Source: a virus
Virus record (IMG/VR): IMGVR_UViG_3300001851_000150
Location: 1 to 20,207 of that record
Direction: 5' to 3' (one strand)
Length of the DNA stretch: 20,207 nucleotides
Both the position numbers and the translations under genes were made by a program. Shown here in pieces: positions 18,849 to 20,207 of the stretch (the stretch's first letter is position 1; the number at the start of each line of letters is the position of its first letter). The notes under the pieces were generated by a model. The model saw nothing but the letters and a program-made list of their open reading frames with translations, was not told where the DNA came from and made no database searches.

Positions 18849-19087
18849 GCAACCTTTACCGCCGCGGCGATTTCTATCGCATCTGCGACGAATGCGGGTT
18901 CAAGGTGCGGGCTTCCGACACGCGCCGCCGGTGGGACAACAAGATCGTTTGCCGCGCGGATTGGGAGCCCCGGCACAGCCAGGACTTCGTGCGCGGCCGG
19001 AAAGACAAGATTACCGTGCCGTCCCCGCGCCCTGAGGCGCCAGATACGTTTCTCGAACCCAACGACGTGACAGCGAGCGATCTGTGA
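18845..19087 (+). CDS. Small zinc-ribbon-like phage neck-region protein, 80 aa
   Basis: Reads MSNLYRRGDFYRICDECGFK then VRASDTRRRWDNKIVCRADW and EPRHSQDFVRGRKDK, followed by a Pro-rich tail. The CxxC at 14-17, Cys near 36 and His in EPRH could bind a metal. The pattern 'YRRGD-x-x-x-C-D-x-C-G ... V-C-x-x-DWEPRHxQDF' is one I know from small proteins between coat and neck genes in podovirus-like genomes. The exact role is unknown. Confidence 0.7.
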   Translation: MSNLYRRGDFYRICDECGFKVRASDTRRRWDNKIVCRADWEPRHSQDFVRGRKDKITVPSPRPEAPDTFLEPNDVTASDL

Positions 19088-19767
19088 CCACATCGGGATC
19101 GACGGACTTCACGCTCAATGCTGCCGACGTGGTGCGGTTCGCGCTGAAGAAATTGCGCGTGACGCGCTCGCCATCGGCCGCCGACATGAGCGACGGCATT
19201 CAGTCCCTCAATCTGATGCTCAAGACGTGGCAGATGACCGGGCCGAACCTTTGGCGGGCGACGGAGGGCAGCGTCAATCTGGTAGCGAACCAAGCCGCCT
19301 ACACGACGGGCGACGTGGCCAAGGCGTTCCGCATCATCTCGGCGCGGTTCACGCAAAGCGGGCGCGATCTTCCGATGGAAGTGATGACCCGCGAGGAATA
19401 CCGCGATCTGCCCTACAAGACGACCACGGGCATCCCGACGCAATACTACTTCGACCCGCAACGCGACGGCGGCACGCTCTACGTCTGGCCAGTGATCGCG
19501 GCTATCCCGAACGCGGAAACCATCAGCTTCACGTATCAGCGCCGGTTCGAGGATATCGACGCGATCGGCAACAGCCTCGACATCCCGCAAGAGTGGCTGG
19601 AGACGGTCGGATATTCGCTTGCGGCGCGTCTGGTGGGTGACTACTCGCCCGCGGCGGACGCGGTGTCTCACGTCATGGGCATGTCGCAAGTGTTGCTCCA
19701 AGCCGCACACTCGGCCGATCGCGAGCCCGTGGTGCGGATCGAGCCGGAGCGGAGGTGGGGCCGGTGA
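19084..19767 (+). CDS. P22 gp4-like head-completion/tail adaptor protein
   Basis: gp4-type proteins bind below the portal and help keep packaged DNA in the head. The 227-residue protein starts at GTG 19084 and shows the family layout: an N-terminal helix pair (NAADVVRFALKKLRVTRSPS, DMSDGIQSLNLMLKTWQMTG), a beta-rich middle (VNLVANQAAYTTGDVAKAFR, REEYRDLPYKTTTGIPTQYY) and ETISFTYQRRFEDIDAIGNS. It ends with a helix, ETVGYSLAARLVGDYSPAAD. Coupled to genes on both sides. Confidence 0.85.
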   Translation: MTTSGSTDFTLNAADVVRFALKKLRVTRSPSAADMSDGIQSLNLMLKTWQMTGPNLWRATEGSVNLVANQAAYTTGDVAKAFRIISARFTQSGRDLPMEVMTREEYRDLPYKTTTGIPTQYYFDPQRDGGTLYVWPVIAAIPNAETISFTYQRRFEDIDAIGNSLDIPQEWLETVGYSLAARLVGDYSPAADAVSHVMGMSQVLLQAAHSADREPVVRIEPERRWGR

Positions 19768-20207
19768 GCGATCCGATCCCGATCTCTCTCGGCACCGGCA
19801 GCAATCGTGCGCGGTTTGGGCTTGCGGGCGCCGAGCGGCATATCAACTGCTACGTCGAGCAATTGGGCGATGAAGCGGCGGACCCGAGCGTGATCGTGGC
19901 GCACGATGGGCTGTCCGACTTTGCGACGATGGCAAGCGCTGGCGTGCGCGGGATGATCGAGGTTGGCGCCTATCTCTACGTCGTGTCGGGCCGGCAGGTG
20001 TATCGGGTGGACGCGGGCGGCGGCGTAACGACGATTGGCGGCATTCCGACCGATGGGCCAGTCTACATGGCGCGGAATCGGCGCGCTGTCCCGCAGATTG
20101 GCATTTTGTCCTCCGGCCTTTTTTACGTGATCGACACGGGTGCCAATACGCTCCAATTGGTGACAGGCGCGACGAGCACGAGCGCCACGCTAACGGACCC
20201 CACGCTA
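19764..20207 (+). CDS. P22 gp10-like packaged-DNA stabilisation protein, N-terminal part (3' truncated)
   Basis: GTG 19764 overlaps the gp4-like stop. The 148 visible residues start MSDPIPISLGTGSNRARFGL and contain VNC-like RHINCYVEQLGDEA, DGLSDFATMASAGVRGMIEV, YLYVVSGRQVYRVDAGG, then GGIPTDGPVYMARNRRAVPQ and GLFYVIDT. This is the start of the gp10-type tail-hub family, which follows gp4 in P22-like genomes. The gene runs off the window. Confidence 0.82.
   Translation, partial: MSDPIPISLGTGSNRARFGLAGAERHINCYVEQLGDEAADPSVIVAHDGLSDFATMASAGVRGMIEVGAYLYVVSGRQVYRVDAGGGVTTIGGIPTDGPVYMARNRRAVPQIGILSSGLFYVIDTGANTLQLVTGATSTSATLTDPTL

Noticed and set aside
1-20207. CRISPR array, insertion sequence with transposase, rRNA or riboswitch
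   Set aside because: No regularly spaced repeats with unique spacers, no transposase motif and no recognisable structured RNA other than the tRNA were seen.

Overview
The window is a stretch of a temperate tailed phage (or prophage) of a high-GC alphaproteobacterium, probably Hyphomicrobiales. The host guess rests on GC-rich codon use and the style of the proteins; no host gene is visible. The late genes follow the P22-like (podovirus) head and neck plan: small and large terminase, portal, GroES-like protein, scaffold, cement-like protein, coat, gp4-like adaptor and gp10-like protein.

Layout. Bases 1-5045 are a tightly packed rightward early operon. It opens with the end of a Gly/Asp/Tyr repeat protein and small unknown genes, then an ERF-type annealing protein and a YqaJ/lambda-exonuclease-like nuclease, which form a Red-like recombination pair. 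Small Cys-rich and membrane proteins follow, then an excisionase-like gene overlapping a tyrosine integrase. Bases 5045-6510 look like accessory cargo: a gene of unknown function bounded on its right by a duplicated remnant of the integrase C-terminus, a 269-aa coiled-coil protein, and a frameshifted excisionase-like pseudogene. Bases 6511-8105 are a regulatory and probable attachment region. They hold an intact tRNA-Val(GAC), an anticodon-arm-like 13-mer, a leftward excisionase-like gene with 21-bp-phased direct repeats upstream, and a leftward ribbon-helix-helix repressor with a likely leaderless promoter and operator half-sites. Bases 8106-10459 carry small genes of unknown function and a membrane/coiled-coil protein. 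Bases 10469-20207 are the packaging and head/neck operon, which runs off the right edge inside the gp10-like gene.

The integrase end and the terminase end of the genome are joined through the tRNA region. That is the order of a circular or excised phage genome, or of tandem prophages, rather than of a single linear prophage with host DNA beside int.

Most notable observations: (1) the large terminase is split exactly between its ATPase and nuclease domains by a short segment that blocks all three forward frames, contains a hairpin, and ends in a strong Shine-Dalgarno followed by an in-frame ATT; (2) the last 16 codons and stop of the integrase are duplicated 402 bp downstream, beyond a cargo gene; (3) two sister excisionase-like genes, one frameshifted, lie inverted around a tRNA-Val(GAC) and a possible attP core; (4) a repressor-type promoter/operator region lies at 7959-8021; (5) a membrane peptide frame lies inside the erf gene. 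None of these has been tested beyond reading the sequence.
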